NCBI RefSeq assembly: GCF_026008495.1
Contig: NZ_BQUN01000200.1
Coordinates: forward strand, 1 to 64,000
Reading direction: 5' to 3'
DNA from: Streptomyces sp. A012304
GTDB lineage: Bacteria; Actinomycetota; Actinomycetes; Streptomycetales; Streptomycetaceae
Length of the DNA: 64,000 nt
The notes beneath the pieces are model-generated. The model made no database searches and had not been told where the DNA came from. It saw only the letters and a list, made by a program, of their open reading frames with translations. The position numbers and the translations under genes were made by a program. Shown piece after piece: positions 24,528-32,552 of this stretch (positions are counted from its first letter, which is position 1; each line of letters opens with the position of its first letter).

Positions 24528-26900
24528 GTGTTCACACCTCTCACGATACGAAGGCGGCTGCTGGCCGGAGCCGCCACAGTCGGTTTGACCGCGACCGCCG
24601 TGATGGCGTTCCCCGCGCCCGCATCCGCAGCGCCCCTCACTCTGTATGTCTCGCCGTCCGGCACCGGCACCGACTGTTCCAGCGCGCAGCCGTGTTCACT
24701 GACAGCCGCACAGGCGGCGGTGCGATCGCTCAACGACGACATGTCGGACGACATCGTGGTGCAGTTGGCCGACGGTGTGTACCGGCTGGCCCAACCCTTA
24801 CGGCTGACGGCGGAGGATTCCGGCTCAGGCGGCCACACGGTCGTGTGGCGGGCCGCCCCGTCGGCGCGTCCGGTGATCACCGGTGCCCGGGCGGTCACCG
24901 GCTGGTCGGTGGCCGACGCGGCCAGGAACATCTGGCGGGCCGACGTGCCCGCCGGTCTCGACGCCCGGCAGCTCTATGTCGACGGCGCCGTCGCCACCCG
25001 GGCACGCACACAGGTGAACAGGGCCGACTTCACGGCCTCCAGCGCCGGAATGAGGTTCTCCAGCGGTGCGCTGAGCTATCTGAACAACCTGGCCGACCAG
25101 AGCCGGATCGAGGTGGAGAGCGTCAACTCCTTCACCGACCGGTACTCGCCGGTGCAGAGCATCAGTGGGAACTTCATCACGATGCAGCAGCCGGCGTGGA
25201 ACAACAACAACTTCGGCTACGACACCCTCATGCGGCCCCACCGGGCCGGTCCGTTCTACCTGTCGAACGCGTACGAGTTCCTGGACTCGCCCGGCGAGTG
25301 GTACCTCAACCCCACGGCTGGATCCTTGTACTACATCCCCCTGGCCGGGCAGAACATGAGCACCGCCAACGTGGAACTGCCGAGGCTGCAGTCGCTGGTG
25401 AGCGTCGGGGGCACGTACAGCGAGCCGGCGCACCACGTCACGTTCAGCGGGATCACCTTCACCGGTACGAGCTGGCTGGGCCCCAGCAGCAACCAGGGTT
25501 ACGCAGACCAGCAGACCGGCGCGTACATCTCCGGCAACTGGAGCTGGCCGGGCTTCGACTCCTGCCACAACGGCTGCACGCAGTTCGAGGCCGCCCGGCC
25601 GCACTGGCAGCAGATGCCGGCCGCCGTGCAGATCTCCGCCGCCAACACCATCACCTTCAGCGACTCCCGGTTCGTCAACCTGGGCCAGACGGCCATCGGT
25701 ATCGGCAACGACGCGGGCGCGCACGCCAGCGGCGTCGGCCTGGGCGCCCGCAACATCACGGTGACCCGGTCGGAGATCGCCCGGAGCTCAGCCGGCGGCA
25801 TCCTCGTGGGCGGCGTGCGCGCCGACGCCCACCACCCCGGCGACCAGCGCATGGTCAACCGGGACATCACGATCAGCAACAACCGCATCCACGACCTCGG
25901 GGCGGACTACCGGGGCATCGTCTCCGTCCTGACCACGTACGTCACCAACAGCACCGTCGCCCAGAACGAGGTCTACAACATGCCGTACTCCGGCATGTCG
26001 ATCGGGTACGGCTGGGGCGCCAACGACGCGGGCGGCAGCAACCACTATGCCAACCGCGGCCTGTACAACTACCAGCCGCGCTACACGACGCCGACCACCG
26101 CGTCCAACAACCGGCTCATCGGCAACTACATCCACGATGTCATGCAGCAGATGAACGACGGCGGCTGCATCTACACCCTCGGATGGAACCCGAGCGCGCA
26201 GATCAGCCGGAACCACTGCCAGCGGACGAACGGATACTTCGGGCTGTACTTCGACGAGGGCTCCAAGTACTACACGGCCAGCAACAATGTCTTCTCGAAC
26301 ACCGGTACGTGGGCGACGGCCAACTACTGGGGCGGCGAGAACATGGGGAACTGGACCGTCACCAACAACTGGTCGACCAACGGCAGCACGAACATCACCA
26401 ACGGGGACCGAGGCAACGTGGTCTCCGGCAATGTCACGGTCACCAATGGCAACTGGCCTTCCGGAGCCCAGGACGTGATGGCGTCCGCCGGACCGCAGGG
26501 CACCACCCCACCGCCGACAACGGCTCAGCAGATCGTGGGCGCGCAGTCCGGTCGCTGCCTGACCGTCCCCGGCGCCACCAACGGCACCCAGACCCAACTG
26601 TGGGACTGCACCGGCGCGGCCGGCCAGAACTGGACCTACACCGCCGGCAAACAACTGACCGTCCACGGCGACAAGTGCCTCGACGCCAGCGGAGGCGGCA
26701 CCACCAACGGCACCGCGGTCATCATCTGGGACTGCAACGGCCAGAACAACCAACAGTGGAACGTCAACCCCAACGGCACCATCACCGGCGTCCAGTCCGG
26801 ACTGTGCCTGGACGCCAACGCCGGCGGCACCGCCAACGGCACCAGGATCACCCTCTGGTCCTGCCACAGCGGCGCCAACCAGCAGTGGGCACTGCGCTAG
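24528..26900 (+). CDS. Secreted right-handed beta-helix glycosidase (GH141-like) with CBM13
   Basis: The 790-residue protein starts at GTG 24528, 4 bases after AAGGAGAA, and has a Sec/Tat-like signal (IRRRLLAGAATVG, ending ASAAP). The mature N-terminus (LTLYVSPSGTGTDC, VVQLADGVYRLAQPLRLT, VITGARAVTGW) is the pattern of GH141-like parallel beta-helix enzymes. It continues with beta-helix rungs (ITISNNRIHDLGADY, LIGNYIHDVMQQMNDGG) and ends in a CBM13 (about 668-790). GH141 includes an alpha-L-fucosidase of RG-II degradation and a xylanase. Codon 91 is TTA (24798-24800). It follows the epimerase gene by 63 bp and may be read through from the importer operon. Family call is from memory of motifs; a pectate-lyase-like relative is the alternative. 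Confidence 0.75.
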   Translation: MFTPLTIRRRLLAGAATVGLTATAVMAFPAPASAAPLTLYVSPSGTGTDCSSAQPCSLTAAQAAVRSLNDDMSDDIVVQLADGVYRLAQPLRLTAEDSGSGGHTVVWRAAPSARPVITGARAVTGWSVADAARNIWRADVPAGLDARQLYVDGAVATRARTQVNRADFTASSAGMRFSSGALSYLNNLADQSRIEVESVNSFTDRYSPVQSISGNFITMQQPAWNNNNFGYDTLMRPHRAGPFYLSNAYEFLDSPGEWYLNPTAGSLYYIPLAGQNMSTANVELPRLQSLVSVGGTYSEPAHHVTFSGITFTGTSWLGPSSNQGYADQQTGAYISGNWSWPGFDSCHNGCTQFEAARPHWQQMPAAVQISAANTITFSDSRFVNLGQTAIGIGNDAGAHASGVGLGARNITVTRSEIARSSAGGILVGGVRADAHHPGDQRMVNRDITISNNRIHDLGADYRGIVSVLTTYVTNSTVAQNEVYNMPYSGMSIGYGWGANDAGGSNHYANRGLYNYQPRYTTPTTASNNRLIGNYIHDVMQQMNDGGCIYTLGWNPSAQISRNHCQRTNGYFGLYFDEGSKYYTASNNVFSNTGTWATANYWGGENMGNWTVTNNWSTNGSTNITNGDRGNVVSGNVTVTNGNWPSGAQDVMASAGPQGTTPPPTTAQQIVGAQSGRCLTVPGATNGTQTQLWDCTGAAGQNWTYTAGKQLTVHGDKCLDASGGGTTNGTAVIIWDCNGQNNQQWNVNPNGTITGVQSGLCLDANAGGTANGTRITLWSCHSGANQQWALR
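26535..26888 (+). repeat. CBM13 cassette, inverted repeat arm 2
   Basis: Nearly identical, in opposite orientation, to 14287-14646 in the GH54 gene. Conservation covers codon wobble positions, so it is recent sharing and not only protein-level similarity. Confidence 0.92.
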
Positions 26901-26912
26901 CGGAATGCGTCG

Positions 26913-26951
26913 GCCTCGCTCGCGGCAGGCCCCGTAGGCCGTGAGCGAGGC
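26913..26951. terminator. Bidirectional terminator between convergent genes
   Basis: GCCTCGCTC (26913-26921) pairs with GAGCGAGGC (26943-26951), with an inner GGCC/GGCC pairing. It lies between the converging GH141-like and FadR genes. Confidence 0.6.
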
Positions 26952-26957
26952 TCGCCT

Positions 26958-27728
26958 CTAACGCCGCAGCCGGGTCGGCTCGCCCGGCCCTCTGCGGCGT
27001 ACCACCCATGCCTCGGTGATGTGGGTGAACATCGCCTCGGCCGCACCCTTGGGGTCGTGCGCGGCGATCCGCTCGTAGATGCGCCGATGGCCGTGGTTGG
27101 ACGCGACGCAGAAGGCGCGGCCGGTTCGGCCCATGTAACGGGCCGAGTCGATGACCTGGCGCTCCAGCGAACGGACCACGGCACGGCCGATGGGGTTCTC
27201 CGACGCCTGCATGACGGTGTCGTGGAACGCCCGGTCCGCTTCGTGGTACGAGGCGGGGTCGTCGACGAGCTCGTCCATCCGCTCCACCAGACTGCGCAGC
27301 TGGTCGATCACCTCGGCGTTCGCCAGGCGGGCGGCGACGTTGGCCATATCGGACTCCAGCGCGCGGCGGGTCGCGACGAGGTGATCGAGGATGGCCAGGC
27401 TCTCGTCCTCGGCGATGGTCGCGCCGAGGACCAGCTCGTCAAGCATGTTCCACTTCGCCGGCGGGGTGACCATCGTGCCGGCGCCCTGGCGGACCTGCAC
27501 CAGCCCCTTCTCCTGAAGGATCTTCACCGCCTCGCGGACCACGGTGCGGCTGACCGAGAAGGTCTCGCAGAGCACGGGCTCGGGGGGTAGCGGCGAACCG
27601 GACGGGTGGACTCCACGGACGATCCGCTCCACCAGCTCAGCCGTGACCGCGGCGGCCAGGTTCGCCGGGCGCCGGCTCCAAGCGGGAGCCCCGGAGGCCC
27701 CTGCGGATGACTGCGGTACTGCCGTCAT
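26958..27728 (-). CDS. FadR/GntR-family regulator of the divergent sugar operon
   Basis: The 256-residue protein has an N-terminal winged helix (LPPEPVLCETFSVSRTVVREAVKILQEKGLVQVRQGAGTMV region) and a C-terminal all-helical FCD effector domain (RRALESDMANVAARLA, EADRAFHDTVMQASENP, HRRIYERIAAHDPKGAAEAM). These histidines and acidic residues usually bind a metal and a sugar-acid ligand. ATG 27726-27728 has a GGGGGTG site directly upstream and is preferred over the longer frame starting at 27770. It is divergent from the ABC operon at 27887, with ACGTCATACG repeats in between, so it most likely represses that operon in response to a uronate or aldonate. Confidence 0.9.
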   Translation of the reverse strand: MTAVPQSSAGASGAPAWSRRPANLAAAVTAELVERIVRGVHPSGSPLPPEPVLCETFSVSRTVVREAVKILQEKGLVQVRQGAGTMVTPPAKWNMLDELVLGATIAEDESLAILDHLVATRRALESDMANVAARLANAEVIDQLRSLVERMDELVDDPASYHEADRAFHDTVMQASENPIGRAVVRSLERQVIDSARYMGRTGRAFCVASNHGHRRIYERIAAHDPKGAAEAMFTHITEAWVVRRRGPGEPTRLRR

Positions 27729-27788
27729 GACACCCCCCGGGGCCCGTGCCGTACCACGGATGCTCGCCAACTATACGGCATCCGGTTG

Positions 27789-27827
27789 ACGTCATACGTC
27801 ATACGAGTTACACACGTCATACGAGTT
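27789..27827. promoter_or_regulatory. ACGTCATACG repeat cluster, probable FadR-family operator
   Basis: ACGTCATACG occurs three times (27789-27798, 27796-27805, 27814-27823); the last two continue as AGTT, giving a 13-bp direct repeat spaced 18 bp. It lies between the regulator and the importer operon, which fits an operator. Confidence 0.55.
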
Positions 27828-27886
27828 GCGTTCCTCCTCAACCTCAACTGCCGGACAGCCGGCCACCTCAGGAGAGTGGGGCAGCA

Positions 27887-29158
27887 ATGAAGCAGCGAAC
27901 ACTGTGGTCGGCGATCCTGGTTGCCGGGCTCGTTGTCTTAGCCGGCTGCGGAAGCGCCTCCGACCCGGATTCGGCGTCAGGCGGTTCGCAGGGCAAGCTC
28001 GTCGTCTGGGACTGGAAGTCCGGCGACGCGACAGCGTCCTCGTACGTCAAGAAGGCCAAGGCCGACTTCGCCAAGCGGCATCCCGGCGTGACGGTGGAGT
28101 TCGTCGCGCAGCCGTTCGAGCAGTACTACACCTTGCTCGGGGCCGCCATCCAGGCCGGCAAGGGACCGGACGTCATGCTCTTCAACGGCGGCGGGCAGAT
28201 CCGCGACCGCGCGGACTCCCTTCTGCCGTTGGACGAGTACGTCCGTGATGACAGGAAGCGGCTGGCCGGGTGGGAGGCCTTCACCAAGGACAGCAAGACC
28301 TACGCCGCTCCGGTGACCTTGCAAGGTCACCCGATCTACTACAACAAGTCGCTCTACCGGAAGGCAGGCCTGGACCCGGAGCAGCCGGCCACCAGCTGGG
28401 ACGAGTTCCTCGCCGACTGCCGGACCATCACCAAGGCGACCGGTGCCAGATGCTTCGCGCAGGGCAACAAGGAAGGCATCGGTATCCAGTTCTTCCTGTC
28501 CGGGCTCGGCTCGGGCGTCCTGTCGCCCACGGAGTACGACGACTGGATCGCAGGCAGACGAGACTGGTCCTCACCTGCGGTCAAGCGGATCTTCTCGCTC
28601 TGGAAAGAGGCCGACGACAAAGGCCTGAACAACGACGGGGCGAACTCGACGGCGATGTTCAACGACGCGTTCGCGGTGTTCCAGTCCAACAAGGCCGCCC
28701 ACGTCATCGGGTTGATGTCGGACATCGGGCATTGGAAGGACTTCGCCGAATTCCTCGACGCCGACGATGTCGGCGTCATGAAGGCGCCGGTCGTCACGGC
28801 CGGGGCCACGCCGAACCTTCCCTACGACGGCGGCATCGGCTACGCCGTCGCGAAGTCGACCAAGGACCCCGAGGTCGCCGCCGACCTGGTGCGCTCCCTG
28901 ACCTCGACCGCCGCACTGAAGTCGTTCCACACCGACGCGGGCGCCATCGCGGCCGACCGCACCGTGGACGTCTCGAGCGCCGGCCCGGCCGTCGCCACGA
29001 TCGTGTCGGAGATCGACCGTGGCAAGCCCGCCCTGCACGTGGCCCTGTCGTCCAAGACCGTAGACCTGATGGGGAGGCTGTCCCAGCAACTGCTGAGCGG
29101 ATCGGTCACGGTCGACGCGGCGGTCGAGCAGCTGGCGGCATCCGACCAGGCGGGCTGA
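27887..29158 (+). CDS. Carbohydrate-binding lipoprotein of second ABC importer (CUT1 type)
   Basis: The 423-residue extracellular solute-binding protein (family 1) has a lipoprotein signal ending VVLAGC. The mature part starts KLVVWDWKSG and contains EFVAQPFEQYYTLLGAAIQAGKGPDVMLF, PVTLQGHPIYYNKSLYRKAGLDP and a DGGIGYAVAKSTKDPE tail typical for oligosaccharide or uronide binders. ATG 27887 follows CAGGAGAG. Codon 18 is TTA (27938-27940), directly before the lipobox, hinting at bldA control. It heads an operon with two permeases and two catabolic genes. No ATPase is encoded here, so it presumably shares the MsiK-type ATPase, as is usual in Streptomyces. Confidence 0.93.
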   Translation: MKQRTLWSAILVAGLVVLAGCGSASDPDSASGGSQGKLVVWDWKSGDATASSYVKKAKADFAKRHPGVTVEFVAQPFEQYYTLLGAAIQAGKGPDVMLFNGGGQIRDRADSLLPLDEYVRDDRKRLAGWEAFTKDSKTYAAPVTLQGHPIYYNKSLYRKAGLDPEQPATSWDEFLADCRTITKATGARCFAQGNKEGIGIQFFLSGLGSGVLSPTEYDDWIAGRRDWSSPAVKRIFSLWKEADDKGLNNDGANSTAMFNDAFAVFQSNKAAHVIGLMSDIGHWKDFAEFLDADDVGVMKAPVVTAGATPNLPYDGGIGYAVAKSTKDPEVAADLVRSLTSTAALKSFHTDAGAIAADRTVDVSSAGPAVATIVSEIDRGKPALHVALSSKTVDLMGRLSQQLLSGSVTVDAAVEQLAASDQAG

Positions 29159-29162
29159 GGCC

Positions 29163-30143
29163 ATGTCACGCATTGGTTCGTCGGGCCGCGCCGCTCAAGC
29201 AGGGCGGACCGACAGGGCGCCAGCAGGTGAGGCGGTAGATGGCCGCGGCCCTGCGCCGAAGTCTCCGCGAGTCCGGGGCGGCCGGCGCGCCGATCGCCTC
29301 GCCCCCTACATTCTGGTCGCTCCCGCTGTCCTGATCATCGTGGTGCTCCGGCTCTGGCCACTGGGACTGGGTGTCAACTTCTCCTTCACCGGTGACGGCG
29401 AACACAACGGCGCCACGGTGGGGTTCGACAACTACGCGGAGCTCCTCGACGACCCGCTGTTCCGCACCGCGCTGCGCAACGTCGGACTGCTGGTGCTGCT
29501 GCTGCCGGTCGCGGTCGCGATCCCGGGACTGCTCGCCACCTTCATCTATCTGCGAGTCCCAGGACACTCGATCTTCCGGAGCGTCTACTTCTTCCCGGCT
29601 GTGCTCTCACCGGTGATCGTCGGCGCGATCTTCAACCTGCTCCTGGCCTTCGACGGCCCGCTGAACGCCGTGCTCGGCGGCTTGCGGCTCGGCCCGGTGG
29701 ACTGGCTCGGCGATCCCGACGTAGCCATCTTCACCGTCGTCGGCGTGCACATCTGGGCGACGTCAGGGATGGCGCTGGTGGTGTTCCTGGCCGGGTTCGC
29801 GACCCTGGACTCCGCACTCCTGGACGCCGCCCGGGTCGACGGCGCCTCGCTTGCGCGGATGATCTGGCACGTCATCATCCCGGGGCTGTCCCGCACCATC
29901 CAGTTCGTCGTCGTCACCACGATGATCGGGATGCTGACCTCGATGTTCGGGCTGCTCTACGTCATGACCAGTGGCGGCCCGGAAGGGTCGACCTACCTGC
30001 CGGAGTACTACATCTGGGTCCAGCAGGGGCAGATGAGCCGCCCGGCGCTGGCGTCGGCCGCGTCCACAGTCCTCTTCCTCGTCATGCTGGTCGTGGGCCT
30101 GCTACAGGTCGGCCTGCTGCGCCGGGCGGGGAGGGAGGACTGA
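29163..30143 (+). CDS. Sugar ABC permease, MalF/UgpA type
   Basis: The 326-residue protein has a long charged cytoplasmic N-terminus (about 45 residues) and then six hydrophobic spans, with the EAA loop LLDAARVDGASLARMIWHVIIPGLS that docks the ATPase. ATG 29163 follows the lipoprotein stop by 4 bp. It pairs with the next gene as the heterodimeric channel. Confidence 0.92.
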   Translation: MSRIGSSGRAAQAGRTDRAPAGEAVDGRGPAPKSPRVRGGRRADRLAPYILVAPAVLIIVVLRLWPLGLGVNFSFTGDGEHNGATVGFDNYAELLDDPLFRTALRNVGLLVLLLPVAVAIPGLLATFIYLRVPGHSIFRSVYFFPAVLSPVIVGAIFNLLLAFDGPLNAVLGGLRLGPVDWLGDPDVAIFTVVGVHIWATSGMALVVFLAGFATLDSALLDAARVDGASLARMIWHVIIPGLSRTIQFVVVTTMIGMLTSMFGLLYVMTSGGPEGSTYLPEYYIWVQQGQMSRPALASAASTVLFLVMLVVGLLQVGLLRRAGRED

Positions 30144-30970
30144 TGTCCCGCCTGGGACCGAGCAGATGGCTGGTCGCCGTGCCGATGGCGCTCCTCGCCC
30201 TGGCGACGATCTACCCGCTGCTGTTCACCGCCAACGTCGCGATGAAGACCCGCCGGGAGTACGTCCTCGACCGGTTCTCCCTGGCACGCACTCTGAGGTG
30301 GGACAACCTCAGCACCGCGTGGAACAGCGACGGCATGGGGCGGTACTTCCTCAACTCGGTGATCGTGGTGGCCTGCGCCGTAGCGCTGTTGCTGCTCATC
30401 GGGTCCATGGCCGGGTTCGCGCTGGCCCAGGTGCGGTTCCGTGGCTCGTCCGCGCTGACTCTGGTCTGCCTCGCGGCACTGTTCATCCCGTTCCAGGTGA
30501 TCATGGTGCCGCTGGCCAGGATCATGGCCGACGGCGGTCTCATCGACACCTATCCGGGGCTGACCCTCGCCTACGTCGCGCAGTTCCTGCCGTTCACCGT
30601 CTTCCTGATGACGAGCTACTACCGAGCGGTGCCCACCGAACTCGTCGACGCCGCACGGATCGACGGCAACACCCTGTACGGCGTCTACCGGCGGATCATG
30701 CTGCCGATGGGTGCTCCGGCACTGCTGTCGGTGGGCATCCTCGACGCGCTGTTCTGCTGGAACGACGTGCTCATCTCGCTGCTGATGATGCCGTCGGCCG
30801 ACCATCGCACCCTGATGGTGGGCATCACCACGCTGCGCGGCCAGTACTCCGCCGACATCCCCACCTTCGCAGCCGGCGTCCTGATCGCCGGGCTCCCCGT
30901 GTTGGTGACCTACCTGTTCCTGCAGCGCCAGATCGCCGACGGCGTGACGGCCGGATCGACGAAGGGCTGA
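30143..30970 (+). CDS. Sugar ABC permease, MalG/UgpE type
   Basis: The 275-residue permease has six spans and the EAA loop LVDAARIDGNTLYGVYRRIMLPMGAP. Its ATG overlaps the last base of the previous stop and is preceded by GGGAGGGAGG, a strong site inside the upstream gene. It is the second channel half of the CUT1 importer. Confidence 0.92.
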   Translation: MSRLGPSRWLVAVPMALLALATIYPLLFTANVAMKTRREYVLDRFSLARTLRWDNLSTAWNSDGMGRYFLNSVIVVACAVALLLLIGSMAGFALAQVRFRGSSALTLVCLAALFIPFQVIMVPLARIMADGGLIDTYPGLTLAYVAQFLPFTVFLMTSYYRAVPTELVDAARIDGNTLYGVYRRIMLPMGAPALLSVGILDALFCWNDVLISLLMMPSADHRTLMVGITTLRGQYSADIPTFAAGVLIAGLPVLVTYLFLQRQIADGVTAGSTKG

Positions 30971-30973
30971 CGC

Positions 30974-32176
30974 ATGCGCATCACCGGGTACAGAACCCTG
31001 ACGACGGCGCAGCGATGGGGCCGACCTGTCGGTGACGCCAACGGCGTCTACGCCGACGGCGTCGTGCCCGTGCCGGTCGTCATCGTCGAGACCGATGAGG
31101 GGATCACCGGAGTCGGCCTGGGACCGCACGTGGAAGCCGAGGCGATCTTCGCCGCCATCGACGGCCAGGACCCGCGCGCGGTGACCGCCCTCTACGACCG
31201 CATGCTGCGGCACACCTTCAAAGCCGGGCATGCCGGCGTGGTGTTCGGCACGATCGGCGCGTTCGACACGGCGTTGTGGGACATCAAGGCACAGGCCGTG
31301 GGCGAGCCGCTGTGGCGGTTGCTCGGTGGCAACGACCGCACGGTCCACGCCTACGCCTCCGGCTTGGACATCGGCCTCACCGACGACGAGCTCGTCGCCA
31401 CCTACCAGGTCTATGCCGAACGCGGTCTGAGAGCGGCGAAGCTCAAGGGCGGTCTGGACATCGAGCGTGACCGGCACCGGCTGTCTCTCGTACGCGAAGT
31501 ACTGACCGAGGCTGCGCACGGGACCCGGCCAGGGCTCATGCTGGATGCGAACGAGTCCTGGAGCCGTAAGCAGGCGGTACGCCACGTCGGTGAACTGGAA
31601 CGCACACTCGACCTGACCTGGATCGAGGAGCCGGTCCGGCGCTGGGACGCCGACGGCCTGGCCGCCGTCAGCCGTGGCGTACGGACGGCCGTCGCCACTG
31701 GGGAGAACCTCACCGGCCTCGAGCAGTTCCGCCCGCTGATCGCGGCGGGAGGCGTCGACATCGTCCAGACGGCCGCGGTCTGGGGAGTCACCCACTTCCT
31801 GCGTGTCGCCGCGCTGGCGCACGCCTACGACCTGCCGGTCAGCCCGATCGGCAACACGCCTGTCGCGTTGCTGCACGCCGCGACGTCGGTGCCCAACCAC
31901 CTCGTCAGCGAACTGCAGGGCCTGCAGCCGCCGGTCGGCGTCGCGATGGACCTGCACGTCGAGGACGGCGCCTTCGTGCTCGGCGACACGCCGGGCCTGG
32001 GCATCCGGATCGACGAAACGACGATGATCGCGGCCCGTCAGCGCACGGCACACGTATCCGACGGACCGCACATACGGCCGGAGCAGGCCGGCCGGCGGCT
32101 CCTCGCGGTCACCCCTGGACCATGCCGATCCACCGCGGAAGGGACGTTCGACATCATGAGGATGGAGGATCGATGA
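30974..32176 (+). CDS. Enolase-superfamily sugar-acid dehydratase (mandelate racemase/MLE type)
   Basis: The 400-residue protein has the capping domain (1-120) and (beta/alpha)7-beta barrel of this superfamily. Metal ligands are D191 (LMLDANESW), E218 (WIEEPV) and E244 (ATGENL). K156/K158 in AAKLKGG provide the general base. The usual histidine of the mandelate racemase group is not obvious near SPIGNTPVALLHA, so the precise reaction is open. Members dehydrate aldonates or uronates to 2-keto-3-deoxy sugars. It starts 3 bp after the permease gene. The last ~40 residues beyond the barrel look non-homologous and may be an extension resulting from rearrangement at the 3' end. Confidence 0.87.
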   Translation: MRITGYRTLTTAQRWGRPVGDANGVYADGVVPVPVVIVETDEGITGVGLGPHVEAEAIFAAIDGQDPRAVTALYDRMLRHTFKAGHAGVVFGTIGAFDTALWDIKAQAVGEPLWRLLGGNDRTVHAYASGLDIGLTDDELVATYQVYAERGLRAAKLKGGLDIERDRHRLSLVREVLTEAAHGTRPGLMLDANESWSRKQAVRHVGELERTLDLTWIEEPVRRWDADGLAAVSRGVRTAVATGENLTGLEQFRPLIAAGGVDIVQTAAVWGVTHFLRVAALAHAYDLPVSPIGNTPVALLHAATSVPNHLVSELQGLQPPVGVAMDLHVEDGAFVLGDTPGLGIRIDETTMIAARQRTAHVSDGPHIRPEQAGRRLLAVTPGPCRSTAEGTFDIMRMEDR

Positions 32177-32484
32177 AGGCGGTTGTCTACCGCGGGACCC
32201 GCACCCTCGAGATCGAGAGCCGGGCCGCCGAGGCGCCGGCCCTGGGGAGGGAATGGCGCGGGCGCGACGTCAACGTCAACGCACCGGGCTGCATCGCCAC
32301 CGACGACACCGAGGCGTTACGCGCGGACTCCCAGCGCGATCAGGCCATCCTCGGCCGTATCCCGGCCGGTCGTTGCAGACGCGCCGATGGTCTCGCCGGG
32401 GCCACGGTGTTCTTCGCCTCCCCGGTGTCGGACCACGTCAACGCCATCGTTCTTCCCGTTGATGGCGGACGGCTGGGGCGATGA
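32173..32484 (+). CDS. Chimeric ORF: zinc alcohol dehydrogenase N-terminus fused to KduD-like SDR C-terminus
   Basis: The 103-residue frame joins two unrelated enzymes. Codons 1-23 (MKAVVYRGTRTLEIESRA) are the start of a medium-chain zinc dehydrogenase. From about codon 27 on it is the C-terminal third of a KduD-type short-chain dehydrogenase: EWRGRDVNVNAPGCIATDD, TEALRAD, GRIPAGR, and VLPVDGGRLGR at the end. Two residues usually present between VNVNA and APG are missing. A deletion of about 1.5-2 kb in an ADH-kduD pair would produce exactly this in-frame fusion. Neither part has an active site (no SDR YxxxK, no MDR zinc or cofactor site), so it is probably non-functional. ATG overlaps the enolase gene by 4 bp. 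Codon 49 is TTA (32317-32319). Confidence 0.8.
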   Translation: MKAVVYRGTRTLEIESRAAEAPALGREWRGRDVNVNAPGCIATDDTEALRADSQRDQAILGRIPAGRCRRADGLAGATVFFASPVSDHVNAIVLPVDGGRLGR

Positions 32485-32552
32485 CGGGCCGCCAGGTATT
32501 ACCAGCCGGCCGCACCCGAGTCGATCGTGCCTGCGAGCCCGAGGGGGGCGAC

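Noticed and set aside
30008..32071. A 687-codon antisense frame opposite the permease and enolase-type genes
   Set aside because: It is rich in Gln/His/Arg without domain pattern and lies wholly over conserved sense genes.
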